A stretch of DNA of 64,000 bases. Source: CAVVSQ01 sp963848825. Lineage in GTDB: Bacteria > Planctomycetota > Planctomycetia > Gemmatales > Gemmataceae. Where the stretch lies: positions 124,001-188,000 of the forward strand of contig CAWKFA010000017.1 in assembly GCA_963848825.1 (NCBI GenBank), written 5' to 3'. Position 1 is the first letter of the stretch. The number at the start of each line of letters is the position of its first letter. The notes below the pieces were generated by a model. That model saw nothing but the letters and a program-made list of their open reading frames with translations. It made no database searches and had not been told where the DNA came from. Positions 28,837-38,133 of the stretch are shown here, piece after piece. The position numbers and the translations under genes were made by a program.

Positions 28837-29418
28837 CTACAGTCCCAGGTAGGCCAAGTAACCCAGGAACCCGATGCACAGGGGGACGCCATAGGGCAAA
28901 CGGTGCCAGCGCGGCCGCCGCCGATTAGCCTTCTCCGCGATGTCGCTGACCCCCTGATTGTTGAACATGTCCCCCACGATATCCTTCACGTGGCTGGCGT
29001 TTTGGCGATAATTGCCGCGCACCATGATCATGCCCAGGGCGATGACGCCGCCGACGATGGTGCCGGCACAAAACGCATAAACAATGATCCACATGCCCGG
29101 CTCCATGCCGAAAAAAGCCCCGATCCAGGAGCCAAACCCCATGGTCATCTTCACGTCGCCGGCACCCATGCCGCCGATCGCGTAGACGGGGAGCAAAAGT
29201 CCCATGCCGAGGAACGTGCCCGCGAGCGCGGCGCCGATGCCTCCCTGGCCCGCCTCCAGACCAAAATTGTTGCACAGGCCCAACACCCAGCCGCTGATGA
29301 TCAGGGGGAACGTCAGCTTGTTGGGAACCTTGAATTTCCACCAGTCAATGACCGCGGCCGCGATCATGCCAATGCAGATCACATGCACCGGCCAGTATTC
29401 GAGAGTGAGCAGCTTCAT
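28837..29418 (-). CDS. cpaA: Prepilin peptidase TadV/CpaA
   Basis: 193 residues, mostly membrane. It is an A24 aspartic peptidase with both catalytic Asp residues visible: VIDWWKFKVPN (about residue 25) and the GMGAGDVKMTMG motif (about 86-97). Membrane segments follow the usual six-helix pattern, and a cytoplasmic loop (NYRQNASHVKDIVG) precedes the last helix. It cleaves the leader of the three Flp prepilins encoded immediately upstream. There is no N-terminal methylase domain, as in other short TadV proteins. The frame is intact. Confidence 0.9.
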   Translation of the reverse strand: MKLLTLEYWPVHVICIGMIAAAVIDWWKFKVPNKLTFPLIISGWVLGLCNNFGLEAGQGGIGAALAGTFLGMGLLLPVYAIGGMGAGDVKMTMGFGSWIGAFFGMEPGMWIIVYAFCAGTIVGGVIALGMIMVRGNYRQNASHVKDIVGDMFNNQGVSDIAEKANRRRPRWHRLPYGVPLCIGFLGYLAYLGL

Positions 29419-29571
29419 AATTCTTCCTCAGGTAAGGGGGATGTCCCACAGGCAGCCGGCCCGCGAGCCTACGTCAGGGGGAGGTGCGCGTTGGGCAGCG
29501 GCCGGGTGGTGGGGCCAAGGTTAATCCATTGCCCCTTCACCCGGCCGCCCCTCAATCAGCACCTGCTATCC

Positions 29572-29754
29572 TTAGCTGGCGCCGCCGATCGTGTTGGAGA
29601 CGCTGGTGAAGGTCTTGTTGGCGTTGGTGCCCAGGGCCGTGATGGCCGTGATGCAGACGACGATAATCAGGGCGAGCATGACGGCATATTCCACCGCGGT
29701 GGGGCCATCTTCGCGCTTCATGAAATTGACAGCGGCTTCGGCAAACTTACGCAT
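29572..29754 (-). CDS. flp: Flp-type pilin 1
   Basis: 60 residues from ATG 29754, with AAAGGA upstream. The leader ends at GPTAVEYAVMLALIIVVC; cleavage before the residue preceding Glu gives the +5 Glu and Tyr typical of Flp pilins. It ends in KTFTSVSNTIGGAS. It differs from the pilin at 29870 at only a few positions, so one is a recent duplicate. Expression as the major pilus subunit is inferred. Confidence 0.92.
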   Translation of the reverse strand: MRKFAEAAVNFMKREDGPTAVEYAVMLALIIVVCITAITALGTNANKTFTSVSNTIGGAS

Positions 29755-29869
29755 GACTTGGGTCCTTTCGAAAAAAACAGTGTCGTTGAGAATGTCCCGA
29801 GGTGCTTGGGGCAACTTCGGAACAGCGGGCGAAACCCATCCCCGTGATGGGCTTGCCCGATTGTCCGTC

Positions 29870-30052
29870 TTAGCTGGCGCCGGCGACCGTATTGGAGACG
29901 CTGGTGAAGGTCTTGTTGGCATTGGTGCCCAGGGCCGTGATGGCCGTGATGCAAACGACGATGATCAGGGCGAGCATGACGGCATATTCCACCGCGGTGG
30001 GGCCATCTTCGCGCTTCATGAAATTAACAACGGCTGCGGAAAACTTACGCAT
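29870..30052 (-). CDS. flp: Flp-type pilin 2
   Basis: 60 residues, nearly identical to the pilin downstream (MRKFSAAVVNFMKRE; VSNTVAGAS at the end). The processing site GPTAVEYAVML is unchanged. ATG 30052 has GGAGAT upstream. The two genes are 115 bases apart on the same strand. Confidence 0.92.
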   Translation of the reverse strand: MRKFSAAVVNFMKREDGPTAVEYAVMLALIIVVCITAITALGTNANKTFTSVSNTVAGAS

Positions 30053-30101
30053 CGGACATCTCCAGTTGGTTGGGAAAAATGGCTTGGTCTCGGCCGCTTC
30101 T

Positions 30102-30287
30102 TCAAGAAGCGGTTACGGCCGTGTTCAGAGCTACGTTCGAAAATACTTTGTTGGCGTTGGTGCCCAGGGCGGTGATGGCAGTGATGCATACCACGATGAT
30201 GAGGGCGAGCATCACGGCATATTCGACCGCGGTCGGGCCGTCTTCGGCTTGCAAGAATCGAGTCAAACTTTGATAGAAACCGCGCAT
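30102..30287 (-). CDS. flp: Flp-type pilin 3
   Basis: 61 residues. The hydrophobic core matches the other two pilins, but both ends differ: the N-terminus reads MRGFYQSLTRFLQAE and the C-terminus KVFSNVALNTAVTAS. It is the first gene of the Tad block, with AAAGGA 11 bases ahead of ATG 30287. It may be the major subunit or a specialised tip or minor pilin. Confidence 0.9.
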   Translation of the reverse strand: MRGFYQSLTRFLQAEDGPTAVEYAVMLALIIVVCITAITALGTNANKVFSNVALNTAVTAS

Positions 30288-30734
30288 TAACCAGGTCCTT
30301 TCCGGATCCGTGGGATCCAGGCCAACCTCTTGGGCTCGAATTTGGGGTTACCCATGCCAGGGTGAGATGACGTCGCCTTATGAGCGAACGTCGATCCCTC
30401 CGGCAGCCTGGCGACCCCTGGATTTACCCTGGGGCCCATGGCTTTGCGTCACCGCCTCACGACGGTTTTGCCCTTTTCGAGAAGGAAGAGGCACAGATGA
30501 AGGCAATTGCAGGGTTTCGCGGAAAAACACTGGTTTTTCTCAGCTCCCCGCGAGCATCCTCAGCACCGTTCGACTAAAGAAACGTAGTTCGAAAGCGCAG
30601 GCCAGTCAAATGACGAGCGGGTTATTTCAGCGATTTTTCCAAAGAATCCAAAGATTATGGCAAGGGACTTGCTTTGACGAAAATGCTGTGTGCAAATGAA
30701 AATTCGGGGGCAAGTTTCCGAGAGCTCCAGTATT
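30288..30734. other. Region upstream of the Flp pilins
   Basis: A 447-base stretch without a supported gene. It should hold the promoter of the Tad block (minus strand). No sigma-54 or clear sigma-70 site was found by eye. Confidence 0.45.
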
Positions 30735-30838
30735 AAGAGCGTTCGGAAAAAAAGGGGTCAGACCCCTTGAAGCGAACAGATTTTCAACACTTTTGCAGGG
30801 TATTGAGAGGGTCTGACCCCTTTTTTTCCGAACGCTCT
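30735..30838. mobile_element. MITE-like palindromic repeat, copy 1
   Basis: 104 bases with long terminal inverted repeats: AGAGCGTTCGG at one end and CCGAACGCTCT at the other, each followed inward by a poly-A/T run and an inner palindrome GGGGTCAGACCCC. A near-identical copy lies inverted at 41333-41436. No transposase is encoded. The short inner palindrome resembles REP/RAYT-type elements. Confidence 0.8.
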
Positions 30839-30918
30839 AAGCAGGCCGGACCCCCGTGATCTCGGAGAGTCCGGCCGCTCTGTTTTAAAAGCCCGTCAAG
30901 CACATCGCGCGGCGTTGC

Positions 30919-31293
30919 TCAGGACGTCAGGGGATACCCTTTGGCACGCCAGTCGCGGATGCCACCATCCATGGACAGGACATTGGTGTAGCCCATTTTC
31001 TGCAGGTTCGCCGCGGCCAGAGCACTGCGAAAACCGCCGCCGCAATAAAGCACCAGGGGATCGCCGGTCTTGGGCACACGTTCCTCGATGTCTCTTTCAA
31101 TGATCCCCTTGCCGAGGGAAACCGCCCCGGGCAGATGATCCTTGGCGTACTCGCTCTCCTCGCGAACATCGATGAGAAGGAACGCCTCGCCGCGGTCCAT
31201 CATCGCTTTGACCTCGTCCACGCCGGTTTCGCGAACTTGCTTCTTGGTTTCTTCGACAAGCTTTAGAAACCGGGGGGTATGCTGATGAGCCAT
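30919..31293 (-). CDS. Rhodanese-domain protein
   Basis: 124 residues from ATG 31293. It is a single rhodanese domain: a helical lead, FLLIDVREESEYAKDHLPGA, and the catalytic Cys in LYCGGGFRSALAA, ending in GYTNVLSMDGGIRDWRAKG. The presumed reaction is sulfur transfer through a Cys persulfide in the cytoplasm. The loop CGGGFRS is of the usual six-residue type found in sulfurtransferases. It is transcribed away from the xylose isomerase gene across a 386-base gap. The frame is intact. Confidence 0.87.
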   Translation of the reverse strand: MAHQHTPRFLKLVEETKKQVRETGVDEVKAMMDRGEAFLLIDVREESEYAKDHLPGAVSLGKGIIERDIEERVPKTGDPLVLYCGGGFRSALAAANLQKMGYTNVLSMDGGIRDWRAKGYPLTS

Positions 31294-31679
31294 CGGTGGT
31301 GCCTCCAAATTCCGGGGTACGCGTTCTATGTCCTAAGTAGTTAAGACAAAAAGGACTTATGGCACGGCGATCGACGGTTTGCCCACAATTCGTGTGTGCG
31401 AGCATCGGGGGTGGAAGCGCCCGATGCGGCATAGCTTTTGAGGTCGAGTGTGCCAGCAATCACCTATTTAATGGATAAGCTTGACTTGAACCTTCAGCAA
31501 GTGCTTGTTGTGCTCAAAACTTTGACGCTGCGCCGCGACAAGGTCCTGCGTCCAGGGTCGTTTGTCAAACAGCGATGCGGTTTTCTTCTTCCTGGACCTG
31601 TTTTTCTTGGCGGAACCCGTCGCTTTCCGTAACTATAAATTGTCCCAGCCTTATGCTTTCTCTCCTTTTGGGTGCAGCG
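31294..31679. other. Divergent intergenic region
   Basis: 386 bases between rhodanese (minus) and xylose isomerase (plus). It must hold both promoters. TTGGCG with TAACTA 17 bases downstream, some 50 bases before xylA, is a weak candidate only. Confidence 0.4.
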
Positions 31680-32993
31680 ATGGCATTTTTTCCTGAAGTT
31701 AACAAGATTCGCTACGAAGGCCCCGATTCAACCGATCCGCTCAGCTTTCGCCATTATCAGCCGGAGGAGCAGGTCGAAGGCAAGTCGATGCGGGAACACC
31801 TGCGTTTTGCCGTTTGTTACTGGCACACCTTTCGCGGCATGGGCGGCGACCCGTTCGGGCCCGGTTGTGCCGTGCGGCCCTGGGAAGATGGCACCGATTC
31901 CGTGGAGATGGCGGTCAAACGCGTCAGCGTAGCTTTCGAGTTCATGGAGAAGCTCGGCGTTCCTTATTATTGTTTCCATGATCGCGATGTCGCTCCCGAA
32001 GGGAAGAACCTGCGCGAGACGAACGCGAACTTCGACAAAGTCGCCAAAGCACTGGCCGACGAACAAAAACGCACCGGCATCAAGCTGCTCTGGGGCACTG
32101 CTAATTTATTCAGCAATCCGCGCTTCGTGCACGGCGCGTCGACAAGCTGCAACGCCGACGTTTTCGCCTATGCCGGCGCGCAGGTTAAAAAGTGCCTGGA
32201 GGTGACTAAGGAGCTAGGCGGCGAAAATTACGTATTCTGGGGCGGCCGCGAAGGCTATTCCAACCTTTATAACACCGATCTGAAACGCGAGCTCGACCAC
32301 CTGGCCAAGTTCTTTCATCTCGCAGTCGATTACAAAAAGAAAATAGGCTTTACCGGGCAGTTTCTTATCGAGCCCAAGCCCAAGGAGCCGACGGTCCACC
32401 AGTACGATTTTGACGTCGCCGCCGTCCTGGCTTTTCTACGCGCCTACGACCTGGCCGATTCCTTCAAGCTCAACGTGGAAACCAATCACGCCACGCTGGC
32501 CGGCCACACCATGATGCATGAACTCGCCTACGCCTCTATTAACAAGATGCTTGGCTCCATCGACGCCAATCGCGGCGATTTGCTCCTGGGCTGGGACACC
32601 GACCAGTTCCCGAGCGACCTTTACCTCACCACGCAATGCATGCTCGTAATCCTCGGCCAGGGCGGGCTCGTGCCAGGAGGCGTCAACTTCGACGCCAAGG
32701 TCCGCCGCGAAAGCTTTGAACCCGTCGATCTCTTTCACGCCCATATCGGCGGCATGGACGCCTTTGCCCATGGCCTCAAAATCGCGGCCAAGATCCGCGC
32801 GGACGGTGTTCTTAACAAGTTCGTCAAGGATCGCTATAACTCGTGGGATAACGGCATCGGCCAAAAAATCGAAGCCGGTCACGCCAAGTTCGAGGATCTG
32901 GAAAAATACATGCTCGACAAGGGGGAGGCGGCCAAGAACGTGTCAGGACGCCAGGAAATGCTGGAGAACATCATCAATCGGTACATTCGGTAG
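31680..32993 (+). CDS. xylA: Xylose isomerase
   Basis: 437 residues from ATG 31680 (MAFFPEVNKIRYEGP), the standard length of class II xylose isomerases; the earlier in-frame Met codons give an unlikely leader. It interconverts D-xylose and D-xylulose in the cytoplasm. Key residues visible: His and Asp in CFHDRDVAPEG (about 100-103), the VFWGGREGY segment, metal-binding Glu and the catalytic Lys in EPKPKEPTVHQYDFD, ETNHATLAGH, and the second metal site DTDQFP. The C-terminal arm ENIINRYIR closes the tetramer interface. No xylulokinase or sugar transporter is nearby, so it stands alone here. The frame is intact. Confidence 0.96.
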   Translation: MAFFPEVNKIRYEGPDSTDPLSFRHYQPEEQVEGKSMREHLRFAVCYWHTFRGMGGDPFGPGCAVRPWEDGTDSVEMAVKRVSVAFEFMEKLGVPYYCFHDRDVAPEGKNLRETNANFDKVAKALADEQKRTGIKLLWGTANLFSNPRFVHGASTSCNADVFAYAGAQVKKCLEVTKELGGENYVFWGGREGYSNLYNTDLKRELDHLAKFFHLAVDYKKKIGFTGQFLIEPKPKEPTVHQYDFDVAAVLAFLRAYDLADSFKLNVETNHATLAGHTMMHELAYASINKMLGSIDANRGDLLLGWDTDQFPSDLYLTTQCMLVILGQGGLVPGGVNFDAKVRRESFEPVDLFHAHIGGMDAFAHGLKIAAKIRADGVLNKFVKDRYNSWDNGIGQKIEAGHAKFEDLEKYMLDKGEAAKNVSGRQEMLENIINRYIR

Positions 32994-33040
32994 GCAGCGA
33001 TAGGCTACTTCGGCAGGCGCCAGGGTTAGCGGACCCCCTC

Positions 33041-33069
33041 TTGACGTTCCCGAGGCTTAGCCTTAATGT
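33041..33069 (+). promoter_or_regulatory. Promoter of tRNA-Val
   Basis: TTGACG (33041-33046), a 17-base spacer and TAATGT (33064-33069), with the tRNA starting 22 bases later. The -35 is near-perfect, the -10 weak. Confidence 0.5.
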
Positions 33070-33090
33070 CGATAGAGAAGAAAAAAATTG

Positions 33091-33165
33091 GGGCGCTTAG
33101 CTCAGCTGGTTAGAGTACCTGCTCGACACGCAGGGGGTCACTGGTTCGAATCCAGTCAGCGCCCA
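33091..33165 (+). tRNA. tRNA-Val (GAC)
   Basis: A 75-base cloverleaf. GGGCGCT pairs with AGCGCCC, the anticodon stem is CCTGC/GCAGG with loop TCGACAC (anticodon GAC), and the T loop is TTCGAAT. CCA is not encoded. No integrase or second attachment-like repeat was seen next to it. Confidence 0.95.
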
Positions 33166-33199
33166 ATACCCCAAAGCGATATGAGTCTCCAAATCCTAT

Positions 33200-33891
33200 C
33201 TATTCCCTCGGCACCGCCCCGATGGGCGCCAGCCCCCGTTGAAAAACGACTGGCGGTGAATAGGTCACATTGCGCGGCAATTCTGGAATATCCTGAAAGT
33301 TCTTGGGAGTGCTTACCGTTTCCGCGAAGGCTCGTTCAGCCGGTGTGGCGAGCGAGACAGGGGCGGCAATGGGGAAGGGCGGCGCGGCGCTCGTTAGCTG
33401 CAACGTCAGCGGCGCGGGTGGACCGGCAATCATGGTTGGCGGCGGCACTTGCGGCATCTCCAGGGCGATAGAGGACTTACTGCGCGTCTGGCAGTGATTG
33501 AGGGCCGTCAAGGCGGCGGCTTTGACGTGTTCGGAGCTTTCGGCCGGGTTGCCGTCTTGCTCGCTGCCGCCGAGGACAATTCTGAGAGCTTCCAAGGTCT
33601 TGCCGGTGCGACCGCCGCCGTTGCCGAGCGAAAAAGCGGCTTCAACACGAACGCTTTCGTTGCGATCCGCCCGTAACGCGGCAATGAGCGCCACCTCTGC
33701 CTCCGGGTAATAATGCCAGTCCACGGTTCCCAGGTAGCGAACGGCCGCGCGGCGGTTTTCGCGCCGGCTTCTTCCGACTTGATCTTGGTGGCAGCCACTT
33801 CCGCGAGCGTCATGCCGGGAGGCGTGTTTTGTGCCGCGACCGTGGTAGCGTTCGCCACACTAACCAGGATGATGAGGAGCAGCCTTTTCAT
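33200..33891 (-). CDS. Exported HEAT-repeat protein (frameshifted)
   Basis: About 230 residues. From ATG 33891 there is a signal peptide (RLLLIILVSVANATTVAA) and then a region rich in Ala and Lys. Near 33755 the frame shifts: the HEAT part starts at AAVRYLGT and continues with EAEVALIAALRADRNESVRVEAAFSLG. The last 90 residues are Pro-rich (PPAPLTLQLT) and not HEAT-like. It is the last gene on this strand after the rhomboid protease, starting 80 bases beyond its stop. A protein-binding role is inferred from the fold only. Confidence 0.6.
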
Positions 33892-33974
33892 ATGAATGAA
33901 TTCGGCCGGGGACCTTGCCGGTCTTGAGAGAATTGCCTCGGGTAGCGATTGTACCGAGAGTGCCGGTAAAACCG

Positions 33975-35433
33975 TTAAGGTTTGCGTATTTTGTCGGCAA
34001 GCCGCCAAACTGCCGGAAGAAGTGTCGAGCTGGCCAGGGCTTTTTGGCTCTGGGCGATGGCGTTTTCTTGTTGGAGCAGAGCGCGAATCTGATCGTCCGG
34101 CCAGGGCCTGGGCGTCTGAATCATTTTATCCAGTACCGTATAAAACCCGTCCCAGGCCGCCAGGTAAGCACGGGCGTTTTGGACCGTTCGATCCACCTTG
34201 GGATTTTGATAAGGCCCGGCCGCTGCAAAGCGATCGAGTGCGTCCCGTAAAGCCTGCTGGGCCACCTGGATGCTCCGCCGCGCTTGCCCAAGCCGCGCAT
34301 CGTCGATGTCATTGCCCGCATTGGCCAAGATGGGAACGACCTGCTCGTTAAAAACCTGAGCCGCCGTTTCCTCCGCGATCCGGAAAGCCGGCGAGAGATC
34401 GCGCAGGACCATCTGGGGCTCTGTCAATAATTGCTCGGTATAATGCATGGCCAGCGCCAGGCCGATAGTGGGCACAGCCACCGTACCTAGCAAGCCAGCG
34501 AATTTCTGCCAGCCTCTCCCAAAGTGATTGAAGTTAAGCGGTACGGCCACCAGCGCACCGCCAATAGCCCCGCCGAGGTGGCCCTGCCAGCTCACGGAGG
34601 GCACCATCGTGCTAATGATGACGATCAGCACAATGTTCGTGACGACGTTACGCATCAGCGTGGCTACAAGCTGAGGCGGTAGCGAATTGCGATTGAGCAG
34701 CACCCAGACGCCCAGGGACGTAAGTACGCCGCAGAGCGCCCGGAGGCGCCGACGGTCGGATTCAGCGTGCCGGTCAAAATCACCGCACAGCCGCCCACCA
34801 CGGCCGAGACCAGGTAAAGGACCAGGTAGCGTGTCGATCCCCACATGGTTTCCAGGATAGGGCCGATAATAAAGAGGCCATACATATTGGAGGCGAGATG
34901 CAGCCAGTTCGCGTGCAGGAAGGCGTAGCTCAGGATGCGCCACCATTCCTTCTTCACCGCCACATCAGCCATGGACAACTCGCCCAGATTGGTCAGGTTC
35001 TGGCCGTTGACCAACGCGGGAAACTGGCACGCCAGGAAAACCATGATGTTGATCGCCAGCAAGGACATGGTGACGATCGGGCGGCTGGGATTGATGAGAG
35101 TGGCGCGAATTGCCTCCCCGCGGTCCCAGTGGGAATCGCTGTCAGGAGGACGTGTGAGAGGAGGCGGCACCTGCGGTTGAGCGCGGCGAAGCAGTGCGGG
35201 GTTTTGCACCACCAGCACCCTTCCGAGGTGAGCGTATAACCCTGGCCCTTGCCCTGCACCCAATCGGTGAAGCGCACCAGGTTGCGTAGACGGAGGTAGT
35301 CGAGGGCCTCGTCCAGAACATTACGGTCCAGCCCGGAATGAGCCGCGAACGCCGGCGGATAAAGCGGATTGGGGCTGGATTGTTCGCACGCGCGGAGCAC
35401 TTCCAGAAGCAAGGTATCGGCAAGTGTGGCCAT
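33975..35433 (-). CDS. Winged-helix/rhomboid protease fusion (frameshifted)
   Basis: About 485 residues after repair of shifts near 35210 and 34745. The N-terminus (MATLADTLLLEVLRA to YTLTSEG, about 75 residues) looks like a winged helix. Then comes a linker and a six-helix rhomboid domain: LLAINIMVFLACQFPA, FLHANWLHLASNMYG, the catalytic Ser in NPTVGASG and the His in WQGHLGGAIGG. A helical cytoplasmic tail of about 170 residues follows. Rhomboids cut transmembrane helices. A DNA- or protein-binding winged-helix fold fused to a membrane protease is uncommon. The gene follows the motE-like gene on the same strand after 58 bases. Confidence 0.72.
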
Positions 35434-35490
35434 TTATTCATTATACGAACGTCGAACCAGGAAGCAGCCAGGCGCCCCTTGCCCCGAGAC

Positions 35491-36247
35491 TTACTTCTTG
35501 GCGGCGGCGACCGGGGCCTTCATGTCGCGCATGCGGTCGAATAGCTCGACGGCCACGGAAGGGTCTTGCTTGGAGATTTCTCCCAGGACATTGGCTGCCT
35601 GGCGGTCGCGCATATTGGCGAGAATGGCCACGGCCGTGTCGAGCTTGCCTTTTTCGGTCATTTGCTGGAGGTTCTGCGCGGCAGCTTCAGGGTCCATCTT
35701 GTCATAAATATTCGCCATCTGTTTCAGGTTCTTGGTTTCCACGCTGTTGATTTCCAGCGTCGTCCGGCGAATGTCCTCGAGCTGGGCGTCGGCCTTGAGA
35801 CGATCGTCCTTGCTGTCACCGGCTCGCTTCTCCAGGAGCTCCAGCTTTTCCTGAACAAGCTGCATCTCGGCTTCGATGTCCTTGCGCACCGCATCCAGCT
35901 TCTTTTGATCCTGCTTGATTTCCTCGTGAATGAGTTCCAGTTGCTTCTCCCGGTCGGCAATGTGCTTCTCACGCCCACGCAGAGACTCCTGTTGCACCTG
36001 CAAGGTATCCGCCATGCGCGTGAGGCGATCGGCCTCGGGGGAAACCGGCGCAGCGTAGCAGGGGTCGGGCCGGCACTTCCAGCTTGACCTCCTTGACGTG
36101 ATGGGGATCAGGCGCCGCTGCCTTATGGCTCTTTTCCTCCTTGTCGCCGGCGGGTGGCGCATCCTGCGATTGCAAATACCAGGAGGCGCCGGCCGCCGCG
36201 GAAAACAGCACGACGGCTATCGTGAAGAGGAGAATCATCTTGGTCAT
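35491..36247 (-). CDS. MotE-like flagellar chaperone/motor protein (frameshifted)
   Basis: About 250 residues: a signal anchor (MTKMILLFTIAVVLFSAAAG), a charged linker, a long coiled coil (QVQQESLRGREKHIADREKQ and on) and a C-terminal MgtE-N-like domain (IYDKMDPEAAAQNLQQM, ILANMRDRQAANVLGEI). This arrangement matches MotE, a periplasmic chaperone-like protein that places the stator protein MotC in polar flagella. One shift near 36065 separates the anchor (VPARP) from the coil (YAAPVSPEADRL). It follows fliJ within the export operon, consistent with a flagellar role. MotC is not in the window, so the function is inferred. Confidence 0.7.
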
Positions 36248-36292
36248 GGTAAACTCCTTCGTGGTAGCAGGCAGTCACCGGGCACCCCAGGT

Positions 36293-36760
36293 TTAGGCGA
36301 AGCCCCCATCCGGCACCGTTTCATCAAGCGGCCAGCGGCGCAGCACTGTTTCATCAAGCAATATCTGCTGCGCCTTGGCCGCTTCCGCCTTATTGTTATC
36401 GTCGAGCGTGCGCCGTAGCGACAGCAGTGTTTCTTCCGCCTGCGCCAGGCGCTTGCGTTGCTTTTCCAGCTGCGTCACCAGCTCCGCTTGCTTTTGGCGC
36501 CGTACTTGCGTGGCACTGCGAAATCGGTCCAGTGTTTCAGCCTGGCGATAGCAGGCAACCCACCCCGCCGCGCTCAAACGCGCCGCGCTGTCGCCGTGTA
36601 CCAGTGCCGACACAGCCATGATCTCGTCGCTCAGCTTTTGAATTTCCGCCTCCAGCTCGCGCAGGGCACGACCCGCTTTTTGCAGCTCGAACTCGCTTCG
36701 TTGCTTTTGCAGCACGTAATACCGTAGCACACTGGCGAGACGGAATTGTTGGCGTTTCAT
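36293..36760 (-). CDS. fliJ: Flagellar export protein FliJ
   Basis: 155 residues, almost wholly coiled coil. The start MKRQQFRLASVLRYYVLQKQ is typical for FliJ, followed by ELEAEIQKLSDEI and QLEKQRKRLAQAEETLLSLRR. FliJ is the central-stalk-like subunit of the FliH-FliI export ATPase complex and helps energise protein export. It is encoded directly after fliI, the usual order. Frame intact; the length matches the family (about 150). Confidence 0.83.
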   Translation of the reverse strand: MKRQQFRLASVLRYYVLQKQRSEFELQKAGRALRELEAEIQKLSDEIMAVSALVHGDSAARLSAAGWVACYRQAETLDRFRSATQVRRQKQAELVTQLEKQRKRLAQAEETLLSLRRTLDDNNKAEAAKAQQILLDETVLRRWPLDETVPDGGFA

Positions 36761-36800
36761 GCAAGCTACCTGTCAAAGCACGCCCGCGCGACCGTTCTTT

Positions 36801-38130
36801 TCACTGGAAAGTCCAGGCAGCGGCGATGCGGCTCATCGCTTCGCGGGTTTGTGCGAAGCTGGAACGCTCGTTCTTGGCTTGCCGCGCCCAGGGCAGCACC
36901 TTCTCACGGAGCTCGATGGCTTTGTCGAGGGCCGGCATGCTGCCGCGTACGTAGGCGCCGATGCGGATCAGATCCTCGGCCTGCGCATAGTGGCCAAAAT
37001 GGCCCGTATTCTGCGGGCAGCGTCCTGATGGCTGGCGTCGGTTACGTCATGCATGACGCGGCTTATGCTTTGGCCGACGCTGATCGCCGGAAAATGGCCC
37101 ATCTCCGCCAGACGGCGATCGAGAACGATATGGCCATCGACGAAAGAACGCACGGCATCGGTCACCGGTTCGTCAAAATCGTCGCCGTCGACGAGCACCG
37201 TGAGAATGCCCGTGATGCTGCCTTTGGCCCCATTGCCCATGCATTCGACGTAGTTGGCCAAAAGCTGGAAAACCGACGGCGTATAGCTACGTGCGCTGGG
37301 GGGTTCGCCGAGCGCGATGCCGATCTGGCGTTGCGCCATGGCCAGGCGCGTCAGGCTGTCACACATCAGAAGTACGTGCATGCCCTGACGGCGAAAGAAG
37401 TCCGCGATGGCCAGCGCCATCTGGGCGGCACGCACGCCATCAGCGGCGGATCATCGCAGGTGGCCACGATGACGACGGACTTCGCCAGCCCTTCGCCCAG
37501 GCAGTCTTCAATGAACGGTCTCACCTCGCCGCCGCGTTCGCCGATCAGGGCGATAACATTCACCTGGCTATCGGAGCCCTTGGCGATTTCGCCCAGCAGG
37601 GTGCTTTTGCCCACGCCGCTGCCGGAGAAAATGCCGACCCGCTGGCCGCGTCCCAGCGTCAGCAGACCATCGATCGCGCACATGTTGGTCATGAAAACGT
37701 CACGCACGCGTGTACGCCGTAATGGGGACGGCGCCGTCAGATCGAAGGTGCGCCAGCGGCACCCTTGCAACGGGCCACGGTCGTCGATGGGCCGGCCGAT
37801 GCCGTCGAGCACACGTCCGAGCAAGCCGGCCCCGCTGGGCACCTGGACACCATGGCCACGATTGATCACCGGCATATTGGGACGGACCTGGTCGCCGTTC
37901 TCGTACAAGAAGAGATAGGCCAGATCGTTGGCGAAGCCGACAACTTCCGCGAGGCAACTGCCGCGGCCGGTAAGTATCTCGCAGCGATCGTTCACGGCGG
38001 CGGGCATTTTGCAGGTCAGCATCAGGCCACGCGCACTGACAACTTTACCACCAACGCGCATGGGCTCGTACTTGGCAAGCGCTCCTTGCCAGCGGGTTTG
38101 AAAATCAGCGTCGGCTGTCGGTGGCGTCAT
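36801..38130 (-). CDS. fliI: Flagellum-specific export ATPase FliI (two frameshifts)
   Basis: About 442 residues across three frames, joined near 37440 and 36985. Features in order: N-terminal beta barrel (GGKVVSARGL, CEILTGRG), GRVLDGIGRPID, Walker A FSGSGVGKSTLLG, IALIGERGGEVRPF, then (after the first shift) AAQMALAIADFFRRQGMHVLLMCDSLTRLAMAQRQ split by length, and the tail AEDLIRIGAYVRGS to SRIAAAWTFQ, ending at TGA 36801-36803. It energises type III export of flagellar proteins. The start at 38130 overlaps closely with the end of fliH. All catalytic motifs are intact across the joins, so sequence error is the simpler reading. Confidence 0.88.
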
Positions 38131-38133
38131 GGG

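Noticed and set aside
30310..30699. 129-codon plus-strand frame upstream of the MITE
   Set aside because: No ribosome site and no domain; composition is non-coding and the region is the likely Flp promoter.
33091..33165. tRNA-Val as an integration site for a genomic island
   Set aside because: No integrase, no direct repeat of the tRNA 3' end and no change in gene character was found nearby.
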